This document shows positions 32,791-40,870 of a DNA stretch of 64,000 nt, one piece after another (position 1 is the first letter of the stretch; every line of letters begins with the position of its first letter). The DNA lies in assembly GCF_036182465.1 (NCBI RefSeq), contig NZ_CP108081.1:9362001-9426000 (forward strand), in the 5' to 3' direction. The notes below the pieces were generated by a model. The model ran no database searches. It was not told where the DNA came from and saw nothing but the letters and a program-made list of their open reading frames with translations. The DNA is from Streptomyces sp. NBC_00258 (GTDB lineage Bacteria > Actinomycetota > Actinomycetes > Streptomycetales > Streptomycetaceae). The position numbers and the translations under genes are program-made.

Positions 32791-34539
32791 TCAGCCCGTG
32801 ACGACCAGGCCGACGATCTCGTCGTCCGAGAACCAGACGCGTACGTCGGGCCGTCCGCCCGCGAAGGCGGAGTGCACCGCCTGGCGGATCTCGGCGGACG
32901 GGTTGTTCAGGCTCCGCCAGCCGCCGGCCACGAACAGCCGGAGCCTGGGCGGGAGTTCACGGGGATACGGCAGCAACTCGTCCCAGTACCGCTCGGCCTG
33001 GCCCGAGCCGACCGCCTCCGGCAGCAGATGGGCGACCGCCGCCTTGATGTCGGGCCGGTTGCCGATCCGCTGTGACGCGGGCCGGCCCGGCGCGTCCTGC
33101 TGCGGGGAGCCCGTCGCCCGCAGCAGCCTGCGCGCCCGCTCCGGGTCCATCGGTTCCTGGCCGACCGCCCTGAGCATGCCCTGCAGCGCGGCCAGGGCGC
33201 CCACCACCACCGGAGAGGCGGAGGAGGTCCCGGAGAACGTGTCGGTGAACCAGGCGATCTCCTCGGCGCCGCCCTGCAGGTCGCCGGGCTTGTCCCAGAA
33301 GCCGCCGGTCGTGGTGACCTCACGGCCCCAGCCCTGCGCGTCCACCCGCGCCCCGTAGTTGGAGAACGCCAGACGCGAGCGGTCCGGGCCGTGGTCGCGG
33401 CCGTGGGTGCCGGGCGGGGGCGCGCCCGCGCCGACCACGATCGCACCGGACGACTGGTTGGACGGGTTGAACGGGTTGCGCCACCACTCCGGGAACTCGT
33501 CGGGCCGGCGCTCGTACACCGCGTCGTCCAGGGACTCCCCGCCGTTGCCCGCGGCCTCCACCACCAGGACGCCCTTGGCGGTCGCGTACCGGATGGCCGC
33601 GAAGTCGTCCGGCCACCATTCCAGCGCGATGTAGCCGCGCTGGTCGTCGCGCACCGCGAAGTCGAACCGTGTTCCAGGGCGGTGCAGTTCGATCAGGATG
33701 ATGTCCCCGGCGCTGAGCCGGTCGGCCGCCGCGTGGATCGCGGCCGCGGAGCCGATGCCGTGGAACGACGCGGCGGCGGTCACCGTGTCCGGCACGATGC
33801 CGGTGATCCCGTACTCGTTGCGGTCGCCGCCGATCACACCGATGACGGCGGTGCCGTGGTTGCGCCAGGCCAGGTCCTGGATCGGGGTGCCGACCACGAC
33901 TCCCGCGAGTTTCGCGGCCAGGTCCTCGTGGCCGAGCTGCCAGGCGCCCTCCACGTCGATCACGGTGACGCCCTGGCCGGAGCCTCCGGGCCGCTGCCAG
34001 GCCCAGTACGCGTCCACGCCCTCGGGTGCGGGGCGCAGATAGCCCTGGCGGCTGGTGAAGTCGGGTGTGACGGGGGCGCCTTCCTTGCGCCGCCGGCTCT
34101 CGTCGGTGCTGTGTCCGACGGACCCCACCGAGGCCGGTACGGCACCCGGCTTCACATACGCCGTGGCGATCTCGGGCAGTGCCGCGATCCGCGAACGCAG
34201 CTCCTGGGCCCGGCTCTCGACGCCGCGTACCCGGTAGAAGAGCCCGAGGTCGGGCAGTGTCTCGGCGCCCGAGGCCGGGGGCTGGACCGCCGACTGCAGC
34301 CGTTCCTCGCTGCCGAACAGCGGTTGCAGGGCGAGCTGTTCGTCGCTGAGGAACATGTTCAGCGCCGACACGTCGGAGCCGGCCGCCGAACGGACCCCTT
34401 CGGCCTCGGCGCGGAGCCGGGCCTCGGGCCGTGCGACGACGATCAGTTCCGGCTCGGCTTCTCGGTAGGTGAATCCCGCTCCGTCGGGCCCTGGCCCGGA
34501 CGCTCCCGGGCCCTGCGCGGGCTGTGCCTGGTCGGTCAT
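32791..34539 (-). CDS. cytoplasmic S8 (subtilisin-like) serine protease with C-terminal module
   Basis: A 582-residue protein from ATG 34539 with AGGGAG 10 nt upstream. No signal peptide, so intracellular. The S8 triad is complete: Asp195 (VTVIDVEGAW), His228 (WRNHGTAVIGV), Ser439 (SGTSSASPVV), plus oxyanion Asn332 (EAAGNGG). Residues 1-160 are a non-catalytic region that may act as a prodomain or binding part. The final 68 residues (AERYWDELLPYP, GWRSLNNP, SAFAGG) recur in the Gln-rich protein encoded 96 nt downstream. Family assignment is firm; the target and the trigger are unknown. Such internal subtilisins occur in bacterial conflict systems. Confidence 0.88.
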   Translation of the reverse strand: MTDQAQPAQGPGASGPGPDGAGFTYREAEPELIVVARPEARLRAEAEGVRSAAGSDVSALNMFLSDEQLALQPLFGSEERLQSAVQPPASGAETLPDLGLFYRVRGVESRAQELRSRIAALPEIATAYVKPGAVPASVGSVGHSTDESRRRKEGAPVTPDFTSRQGYLRPAPEGVDAYWAWQRPGGSGQGVTVIDVEGAWQLGHEDLAAKLAGVVVGTPIQDLAWRNHGTAVIGVIGGDRNEYGITGIVPDTVTAAASFHGIGSAAAIHAAADRLSAGDIILIELHRPGTRFDFAVRDDQRGYIALEWWPDDFAAIRYATAKGVLVVEAAGNGGESLDDAVYERRPDEFPEWWRNPFNPSNQSSGAIVVGAGAPPPGTHGRDHGPDRSRLAFSNYGARVDAQGWGREVTTTGGFWDKPGDLQGGAEEIAWFTDTFSGTSSASPVVVGALAALQGMLRAVGQEPMDPERARRLLRATGSPQQDAPGRPASQRIGNRPDIKAAVAHLLPEAVGSGQAERYWDELLPYPRELPPRLRLFVAGGWRSLNNPSAEIRQAVHSAFAGGRPDVRVWFSDDEIVGLVVTG

Positions 34540-34868
34540 CGCGTGCCGCTCCCTTCGGTCCGTGCAGGTGCAATGCAGGTACTGGAGTTGTCGAGCGTTG
34601 TGACCTCGGTTCGTGTTCTTCGAGCCTGTCCTCGGGTCATGTCCTCCGGGGCACACCTTGCTCCTCCCGGACCGACTCGTCCACCCCCGAGTTCGCCAAC
34701 TGCGTTTGAAAACAAGTTGAATTGGGTACCGTGCGCAATCCGTCCTGAAACAGATGTCACGCCACAATCCGGCCAAAGACAGCGGAGACGGTTGTCATGT
34801 GATGGGGTGACAGCGTCTGTTGACCGTCGGGCCGGCCCTGCGTCGGCCCTCTCGTGGAAGGACGCACA
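34540..34868. other. divergent intergenic region
   Basis: A 329-nt gap between the S8 protease gene (leftwards) and the SMP-30-like gene (rightwards). It must hold both promoters. The stretch 34700-34735 is unusually AT-rich (GTTTGAAAACAAGTTGAATT) and is the best promoter candidate, but I could not assign hexamers. No gene seen. Confidence 0.4.
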
Positions 34869-35858
34869 GTGGCACTCGCAGACCGTTCCTTCGCACGTCG
34901 AAGACTCCTCACCACGGCCGCCGCCCTGGGAGGAGCGGCACTCCTGGGCGGCACGGCGCACGCGGCCGAAACGCCGGAGAAAGGGCCGCAGAAGGGACCA
35001 CAGAAGGGGTCTCAGAAGCACTGGCCGGTCCAGTTCCCGCTGCCGAACGGCTTCCAGCCGGAGGGCATAGCCATCGGCTCCGCCCCGTTCGCGTACTTCG
35101 GGTCGCTGGCCAACGGCGACATCTACCGCGCGAGCCTCGCAACGGGGCGTGGCTCCGTGATCAGCAAGGGCCCCGGCGCCGGACACCCCAGCGTGGGACT
35201 GAAGATCGACCGGCACGGCCGGCTGTTCGTCAGCGGCGGGGCCGGCGGCGATCTGCGTACCGTCGACGTCCGTACGGGAAAGATCGAGAAGACGTACGCG
35301 GTCGGCGGCACGTTCGTGAACGACGTGATCCTCACGCCGGACGCCGCCTGGTTCACCGACTCCTTCGCGCCCCGGCTCTACCGGCTCGCGCTCGACCGGT
35401 ACGGGCGGCCCGGGGCCGTCAGGACCGTGGCGCTCGGCGGTGACTGGCAGCAGGGCACGGACTTCACCGCCAACGGGATCGAGCGCACACCGGACGGCAG
35501 CGCGCTCCTGGTGGTGAACGCCTTCGCCGACGGCGGCACGCTGATGCGGGTCGACCGGCGCACCGGAGCCGCCGTCGCGGTCGACCTCGGCGGGGCCAGG
35601 ATCCCCAACGGCGACGGGCTGTTGCTCATCGGCCGGACCCTCTACGTCGTCCAGCAGCAGCAGAACGCGATCGACGTGTTCCGGCTGAACTCCGCCGGCA
35701 CCAAGGGCACGGGGATCACCCGGATCACCGACCCGCGCTTCCGGATCCCGACGACGGCCGCGGCGTGGGGTGAGCGTCTCTACCTGCCGAACGCGCGCTT
35801 CGACGTCGAGCCGACGCCCGACACGGAGTACGACGCGGTGGCGGTGTCTCAGGTCTGA
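34869..35858 (+). CDS. SMP-30/gluconolactonase-like beta-propeller protein, Tat-exported
   Basis: A 329-residue protein from GTG 34869 with GGAAGGA 6 nt upstream; GTG 34854 is an alternative. The N-terminus is a twin-arginine signal (SFARRRLLTTAAALGGAALL, cleavage near GTAHA). The mature part has repeated beta units (GLKIDRHGRLFVSGG, NDVILTPDAAWFTDSF, NGIERTPDGSALLVVNAF) of a six-bladed SMP-30/NHL-like propeller. Similar Streptomyces proteins are often mislabelled superoxide dismutase; I see no metal site of that kind. The substrate is unknown; it acts outside the membrane. Confidence 0.78.
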   Translation: MALADRSFARRRLLTTAAALGGAALLGGTAHAAETPEKGPQKGPQKGSQKHWPVQFPLPNGFQPEGIAIGSAPFAYFGSLANGDIYRASLATGRGSVISKGPGAGHPSVGLKIDRHGRLFVSGGAGGDLRTVDVRTGKIEKTYAVGGTFVNDVILTPDAAWFTDSFAPRLYRLALDRYGRPGAVRTVALGGDWQQGTDFTANGIERTPDGSALLVVNAFADGGTLMRVDRRTGAAVAVDLGGARIPNGDGLLLIGRTLYVVQQQQNAIDVFRLNSAGTKGTGITRITDPRFRIPTTAAAWGERLYLPNARFDVEPTPDTEYDAVAVSQV

Positions 35859-35866
35859 CACGCGAG

Positions 35867-35893
35867 GGGCGGCGCGCCGGACGCGCGCCGCCC
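35867..35893. terminator. bidirectional terminator
   Basis: GGGCGGCGCGC (35867-35877) and GCGCGCCGCCC (35883-35893) with a 5-nt loop lie between the convergent SMP-30-like and PAC2 genes. Confidence 0.75.
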
Positions 35894-35945
35894 TCTCGCC
35901 GGGTCGATCTCGCCCGGTTGTTTCCTCTCGGGCAGTCCCGCTCGG

Positions 35946-37148
35946 TCAGTCCTCCGAGGAATCCGAGGACCCCGAGTCCGAGGATCCTGAACCGGAGCCT
36001 GAGGATCCGGAGGATTCGGCGTCCGAGGATTCGGAGTCCGCAGCGTCCGAAGCCTCCGAGGGGCCGGACGTCCCCGTCTTGCCGGGCGTCCCCCTCGTAC
36101 CGGACGAATCCGTTGCGCCCGACGCCCCCGACGCGTCGCCGTCCGAGGCGTCGGAGGACTCGGCGGTGTCGTCGTCGGTGGCACCGTCCGTGGCTTCCGG
36201 TCGCTGCGGCTTCGGCGGCCGGACACGGCCGCCCGGGCCGTCCCTGAGGTACGTGGCGGGATCGCCGCTCTCCGTGGCGTGGCTGCCGGGCGGCGAAGCC
36301 GGACCGCCCCCGTCCCGTCTGCGCAGATAGCGCTCGAACTCGCGGGCGATCGCCTCGCCGGACGCCTCCGGAAGCTCGGCGGTGTCCCGGGCCTCCTCCA
36401 GCGACTGCACGTACTCCGCGACCTCGCTGTCCTCGGCGGCCAGCTGGTCCACGCCCAGCTGCCAGGCCCGCGCGTCCTCGGGCAGTTCGCCCAGCGGGAT
36501 CCGCATGTCGATGAGGTCCTCAAGGCGGTTGAGGAGGGCCAGCGTCGCCTTCGGGTTCGGCGGCTGCGAGACGTAGTGCGGCACGGCGGCCCACAGCGAA
36601 ACCGCCGGTACGCCCGCGTGGGTGCACGCCTCCTGGAGGATGCCGACGATGCCCGTGGGGCCCTCGTACTTGGTCTCCTCCAGGTCCATCGTGCGGGCCA
36701 GGTCCGGGTCGGACGTGACGCCGCTGACCGGGACCGGACGGGTGTGCGGGGTGTCGCCCAGCAGGGCGCCCAGGATGACGACCAGCTCGACGCCCAGCTC
36801 ATGGGCGAAGCCCAGCAGTTCGTTGCAGAACGAGCGCCAGCGCATGGACGGCTCGATGCCCCTCACCAGCACCAGGTCCCGCGGCTTCTCGCCGCCGACC
36901 CGGACCACCGACAACCTTGTCGTCGGCCAGGTGATCTTGCGGACTCCGCCGTCCAGCCACACGGTCGGGCGGTTCACCTGGAAGTCGTAGTAGTCCTCGG
37001 CGTCGAGCGCCGCGAACACCTCGCCCTTCCATTCCCTGTCCAGATGCGCGACCGCGGTGGAGGCGGCGTCGCCGGCGTCGTTCCAGCCCTCGAACGCGGC
37101 CACCATGACGGGGTCGACCAGCTCGGGAACCCCCTCGAGCTCGATCAC
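35946..37148 (-). CDS. parJ: PAC2 family protein, probable ParJ
   Basis: A 400-residue protein from GTG 37148 with GGAAGGAGG 6 nt upstream. Residues 1-285 are a PAC2 domain (VAAFEGWNDAGDAASTAVAH, VILGALLGDTPHTRPVPVSG, GIVGILQEACTHAGVPAVSLWAAVPHYV), known from proteasome-assembly chaperones. About 110 C-terminal residues are Ser/Asp/Gly-rich and disordered (SSGSGSGSSDSGSSDSSED). In S. coelicolor the gene beside mshC (SCO1663) is SCO1662, ParJ, which controls ParA polymerisation at sporulation; the name rests on that synteny as I recall it. Here three genes separate it from mshC. Confidence 0.75.
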   Translation of the reverse strand: MIELEGVPELVDPVMVAAFEGWNDAGDAASTAVAHLDREWKGEVFAALDAEDYYDFQVNRPTVWLDGGVRKITWPTTRLSVVRVGGEKPRDLVLVRGIEPSMRWRSFCNELLGFAHELGVELVVILGALLGDTPHTRPVPVSGVTSDPDLARTMDLEETKYEGPTGIVGILQEACTHAGVPAVSLWAAVPHYVSQPPNPKATLALLNRLEDLIDMRIPLGELPEDARAWQLGVDQLAAEDSEVAEYVQSLEEARDTAELPEASGEAIAREFERYLRRRDGGGPASPPGSHATESGDPATYLRDGPGGRVRPPKPQRPEATDGATDDDTAESSDASDGDASGASGATDSSGTRGTPGKTGTSGPSEASDAADSESSDAESSGSSGSGSGSSDSGSSDSSED

Positions 37149-37555
37149 CCAGCGCCTCCTTCCGACGTGCCCTCGCGTACCCCCCAACCTTACGGCTTGC
37201 GTGGGGAGCGCCCGCAGCCCCCTTGCGTGGGGGAGTGACCGCATCACTGCCCCGTTCGTCACTTCCGAACACCCCGCAGTCGTCCGAGCTGTCCCCGGCC
37301 AACTTCCACCGCGGGCCCGGACATTGTTTCGAGGTGGCGCCATACGTCGGACGACCGCCAGAGATCCGATGTCCGAACGGGTCCTGGACCGGGTGATCAT
37401 CATCGTGACGCCGGCGAGCTCACGGTTCGTGAGCGGGGAGCGGCGGGACCGGCCAGGAATTCACCCACTCGTGTGGGGCGGGAGCCGATTCCCTGCCGGG
37501 CCCGACGCTCGTACGGAACGCTTCGGCAGGTGATGCGTACGGAACTCCTCGTCGG
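37149..37555. other. intergenic region before the NACHT remnant
   Basis: About 400 nt with no gene I can support. It contains the parJ promoter region and a near-copy (37370-37384) of the operator found upstream of the GntR-type gene. It may include more decayed sequence of the neighbouring NACHT remnant. Confidence 0.4.
37370..37384. promoter_or_regulatory. near-copy of the GntR-type operator
   Basis: AGAGATCCGATGTCC matches 13 of 15 bases of the palindrome at 38723-38737. No gene start is close. Confidence 0.3.
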
Positions 37556-38010
37556 GTGAGCGGAGCCGCCCCCAGGTCACGTGCCCGGCGGGCCGGAGCG
37601 GTGTACCCGGCGCTGCCGGCCGTCGGAGCCGCAGGAGCGCTGCCGGTCGCCCCGCATCGGGACGATCCGCCGTCGGTGCTCGCCGCGCTGCTGCCGACCG
37701 GAGTTGGTGCCTACCTCGCCTGGAGCACCTACCGGGCCGACCGGGCCGAGGCGGCCGGAGCGGAGGAGCCGGGCGCACTCGCCGACCGGCTCTCCACCGC
37801 CGTACGACGCCAGTGGGAGGCGGAGGCGCAGGTGCGGCGTCTGGAGGATCCGTACCCGTTGCCCGTCGGGGCTTTCTCGCCGACGCGCACGAACACCATG
37901 GCGCACTGCGCCGGGTCGGCGCGTTCTACCAGTTCCGCCATGTCGAGCTGCAGCACCATCCGGCGGGCACGGAAGGGGAGTTCACGACGCCGGTCCCGAC
38001 GCCGACGACA
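37556..38010 (+). pseudogene. remnant of a membrane-anchored NACHT NTPase gene
   Basis: From GTG 37556 the frame encodes two hydrophobic stretches (VYPALPAVGAAGALPVA; SVLAALLPTGVGAYLAWSTY) and then LADRLSTAVRRQWEAEAQVR with RLEDPYPLPV, the typical N-terminus of Streptomyces NACHT proteins. At about 37860 the frame changes, and the next readable phrase (GFLADAHEHHGALRRVGAFYQFRHVELQ) looks like the C-terminal end of the same proteins. The NACHT core between them is missing. I read this as a gene that lost its centre by deletion and picked up a frameshift. The two ends are recognised from memory of the family. Confidence 0.55.
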
Positions 38011-38017
38011 ACGCCGG

Positions 38018-38689
38018 TCACAACGTCGAGCGCAGCCACTGTTCCACGCTCGCGATGTGCACGGTCGCCCAGGAGCGGGCCGCCTCCGCGTCGCGGTCGC
38101 GGAGCGCGCTGAGGATCGCGCGGTGCTCGTGGAGGGTCCGGCTGACCGCGTCCTCCTGGGTCAGGCCGCGCCAGATACGGGCGCGGGTCGTGGGACCGGA
38201 CAGGCCGTCGAGGAGGGAACAGAGCACCGAGTTGCCGGAGGACTGGACGATGCCCCGGTGGAACTCCAGGTCGCAGGCGACGAGTTCCTCCACCGAGGGC
38301 GCGGCGCCGAGCGCGTTCAACTGGGCGCTGAGCGCGTCCAGTTGCTGCTCGCTGATCCGCAGCGCCGCCATCGCCGTCGCGGCCGGCTCCAGGATGCGGC
38401 GTACCGCGAGGAACTCCAGGACCGTGTCGTCGCGGTGGAAGTCCACGACGAAACTCAGCGCTTCCAGGAGGAGCTGAGGGTCAAGGCTCGTGACGTAGGT
38501 GCCGTCGCCCTGCCGCACGTCCAGGATGCGGATCAGGGACAGCGCCCGCACCGCCTCCCGCAGGGAGTTGCGGGACAGGCCGAGATCGGCGGCGAGCTCG
38601 CTCTCCTTGGGGAGCCGGTCGCCGGGGCGCAGTGCGCCGGAGACGATCATTCCCTTGATCTTCTCGATCGCCTCATCGGTGACTGCCAT
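38018..38689 (-). CDS. FadR/GntR family transcriptional regulator
   Basis: A 223-residue regulator from ATG 38689 behind AGGGAGG. The N-terminal winged helix is clear (IKGMIVSGALRPGDRLPKES, ELAADLGLSRNSLREAVRAL), followed by an FCD ligand domain with the metal-type His residues (DLEFHRGIVQSSGN, HEHRAILSALRDRD). A perfect palindrome lies 34 nt upstream of its start, so it is probably autoregulated. It follows the nucleoside salvage operon in the same direction with a 97-nt gap; control of that operon is inferred from position. Confidence 0.9.
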   Translation of the reverse strand: MAVTDEAIEKIKGMIVSGALRPGDRLPKESELAADLGLSRNSLREAVRALSLIRILDVRQGDGTYVTSLDPQLLLEALSFVVDFHRDDTVLEFLAVRRILEPAATAMAALRISEQQLDALSAQLNALGAAPSVEELVACDLEFHRGIVQSSGNSVLCSLLDGLSGPTTRARIWRGLTQEDAVSRTLHEHRAILSALRDRDAEAARSWATVHIASVEQWLRSTL

Positions 38690-38722
38690 GGCGGGCCTCC
38701 CTGTCGATCAGATATGTCGCTC

Positions 38723-38737
38723 AGACATCCGATGTCT
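38723..38737. promoter_or_regulatory. operator of the GntR-type regulator
   Basis: AGACATCCGATGTCT is a perfect inverted repeat (7-bp arms, 1-nt centre) 34 nt upstream of the regulator's start, in the right place for autoregulation. Confidence 0.65.
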
Positions 38738-38786
38738 CATTATGCGGCTTCCGTCGCCCCGGAGAGCCCGTCAGTGACGATCACGA

Positions 38787-40121
38787 TCACACAAGGTCGG
38801 ACGGTGACACGAGGGCCGCCAGGTCCGCAAGCGCCGCGGCCTCGTCGAGCGTCGTGAGCGTACGGCCGCGCATCAGGATCCGCCCGTCGACGACCGTGTC
38901 CCGGACGTCCGAGGCCCGCGCCGAGTACGCCAGCGTCGACCACGGATCGTGGCGGGGCGCCAGATGCGGACCGCCCAGGTCCAGGACGATCAGGTCGGCC
39001 CGCTTGCCCGCCTCCAGCGAACCGAGGTGGGCGTCGAGGCCCAGCGCGCGGGCGCCCTCGACGGTGGCCATGCGCACGGCCTGCTCGGCGCCGACCGCGG
39101 TCGGGTCGCCGGCCGCCTTGTGCACCAGGGCGGCCGTGCCCAGCGCCCGCAGGACGTCCAGCGTGTTGGAGCTGACCGCGCCGTCCGTGCCGAGACCGAC
39201 GGTCACCCCCGCGTCCAGCAGCCGCGGCACCGGGGCGATGCCGCAGCCCAGCTTGAGGTTCGACACCGGGCAGTGGGCGACCGAGGTGCCGGTCCGGGCG
39301 AGCGCCGCGATCTCGGGGCCGGTCAGGTCCACGGCGTGGGCCAGCAGCAGATCGGGGCCGAGCAGCCCGAGCGAGTCGAGCAGCTCCACCGGGCGCCTGC
39401 CGTAGCGCTCCTCGACGGTCGCGACCTCGGCGGCGTTCTCCGCCGCGTGGATGTGCAGCAGCGCGCCGAACTCCCTTGCCAGCGCGGCGATTTCGGTGAG
39501 CTGGGCGGGGGACAGGGTGTAGGCGGAGTGTGCGAAGAGCACGGGACGCGTGCCGGGGCGCCGGGCGCGGCCGGCCAGGTCCCGGCGCGCCCACTCCAGC
39601 CGGTCCCCGTACGCGATGCCGTCGGCCGGGACCGGTACGTCCATGAAGGTCGGCCCCGTGTGCAGCCGCCAGCCCGCCTCGCGCGCGACCCGCTCGGCCG
39701 CCTCGTGGAACCAGTACATGTCGAGTGCCGAGGTCACCCCGGCCCGTACGCTCTCGGCGATCGCGACCCGGACCGCCGCGGCGACGTTCTCCGCCGACAG
39801 CAGCTCGCTCTCCCAGCGGATCACCCGCTCCAGGAAACCCTGCAGCGTCACGTCGTCGGCGCGGCCCCGCAGCAGCGTCATCGCCAGGTGGGTGTGCGCG
39901 TTGACCAGGCCGGGGAGCACCAGACAGCCGGTCGCGTCGAGGTCGTCGGCGGCCCTGTAGCGCGCCCTCAGCTCCTCGGTCGGTCCGACCGCGAGGATCT
40001 CGCCGTCGCGGACGGCCACGGCTCCGGCGGGTACGACGGTGCCTGCCGCGTCGACGGTGAGGATGTCGCCGCCGTGGACCAACAGGTCGGCGGGGGCGGT
40101 CCGTTGGGCGGGAATGCTCAC
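38787..40121 (-). CDS. amidohydrolase, MTA/SAH deaminase-like
   Basis: A 444-residue TRZ/ATZ-type amidohydrolase from GTG 40121, in a GTGA overlap with the phosphorylase gene. Metal ligands: LVNAHTHLAMTLLRG (His76, His78), the later LHIHAAEN and the Asp of GLGTDGAVSSN. The MTLLRGRADDVTLQGFLERV and TSALDMYWF segments resemble methylthioadenosine/S-adenosylhomocysteine deaminases such as Thermotoga TM0936. It would turn MTA into methylthioinosine in the cytoplasm. Related families deaminate 8-oxoguanine or cytosine, so the substrate is inferred, helped by the neighbouring mtn genes. Confidence 0.72.
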   Translation of the reverse strand: MSIPAQRTAPADLLVHGGDILTVDAAGTVVPAGAVAVRDGEILAVGPTEELRARYRAADDLDATGCLVLPGLVNAHTHLAMTLLRGRADDVTLQGFLERVIRWESELLSAENVAAAVRVAIAESVRAGVTSALDMYWFHEAAERVAREAGWRLHTGPTFMDVPVPADGIAYGDRLEWARRDLAGRARRPGTRPVLFAHSAYTLSPAQLTEIAALAREFGALLHIHAAENAAEVATVEERYGRRPVELLDSLGLLGPDLLLAHAVDLTGPEIAALARTGTSVAHCPVSNLKLGCGIAPVPRLLDAGVTVGLGTDGAVSSNTLDVLRALGTAALVHKAAGDPTAVGAEQAVRMATVEGARALGLDAHLGSLEAGKRADLIVLDLGGPHLAPRHDPWSTLAYSARASDVRDTVVDGRILMRGRTLTTLDEAAALADLAALVSPSDLV

Positions 40122-40870
40122 AGCGTTTCCCCTTCGGCGAGCAGGCGCAGGGCTTCGAGGGAGACGACACTGCCGCGCTCGACGCCCGCGGCGACGACCT
40201 CGCGGTGCGGGTTGTAGCCGCCGGTGGCCTGCTCGTCGACGAGTTCGTCCGCGTTCGCGCCGTCGATCACGAGGACACCGCCCGCGGTCAGCCCGCGCAG
40301 CGAGGCCGTGATGAGCAGTGCCGACAGCTCCATCTCGATGGCGGCGAGTCCCGCCCCGTCGTACGAGGGCAAGGGGATCAGCCCCGGCTGGAAGGCGGCC
40401 CGCGTCCACACGAAGCCCCGGTGGTGCGGGGCGCCCTGCTCGCGCGCCGCCCGCTGGAGCGCGAGCACCGCCTCGGGCGCGGCCACCGCCGGATACTCGG
40501 GCGGCAGCAGCTGCTGGGTCACCCCGTCGTCGCGTACGGCCGCCTCCGCTATCACCAGGTCTCCGTCACGGATCCCGGGCCGCATCGCCCCTGCCGTGCC
40601 GAACCGCAGGATCGTGCGCACCCCCGCGTCGGCCAGCTCCTGGAAGAGCAGGATCGCCCCGGGCCCGCCGACTCCGTGCGAGGCGACGACGACCGGCAGC
40701 CCCTTCCAACTCCCGCTGAACACACGGTATTCGCGGTGGTAGGAGACCTCCTCCGCACCGTCGAGCAGCGCGGCGACGGCCGCGGCACGCGCCGGGTCGC
40801 CGACCACGACGGCATGCGGGGGCAGCCCGGTGCGGGGTATCCGGGTGATGGGCAGCAGGTCCTGCGTCAT
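40118..40870 (-). CDS. nucleoside phosphorylase (PNP/UDP family)
   Basis: A 250-residue protein from ATG 40870 (ATGA overlap with the permease gene). Family marks: VVVGDPARAAAVAALLDGAEE, GVGGPGAILLFQELADAGVRTILRFGTAGAM (phosphate and ribose site), AAIEMELSALLITASLRG (the Met-Glu pair that binds ribose hydroxyls) and GVLVIDGANADELVD. It cleaves nucleosides with phosphate. With the upstream-encoded importer and the overlapping deaminase, methylthioinosine is a plausible substrate, giving methylthioribose-1-phosphate for MtnA. Purine or uridine specificity cannot be read here. Confidence 0.85.
   Translation of the reverse strand: MTQDLLPITRIPRTGLPPHAVVVGDPARAAAVAALLDGAEEVSYHREYRVFSGSWKGLPVVVASHGVGGPGAILLFQELADAGVRTILRFGTAGAMRPGIRDGDLVIAEAAVRDDGVTQQLLPPEYPAVAAPEAVLALQRAAREQGAPHHRGFVWTRAAFQPGLIPLPSYDGAGLAAIEMELSALLITASLRGLTAGGVLVIDGANADELVDEQATGGYNPHREVVAAGVERGSVVSLEALRLLAEGETL

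Noticed and set aside
37556..38857. A 433-codon open frame running from the NACHT remnant across the GntR-type gene
   Set aside because: Only its first 100 codons resemble a protein family; the rest is antisense to the regulator.
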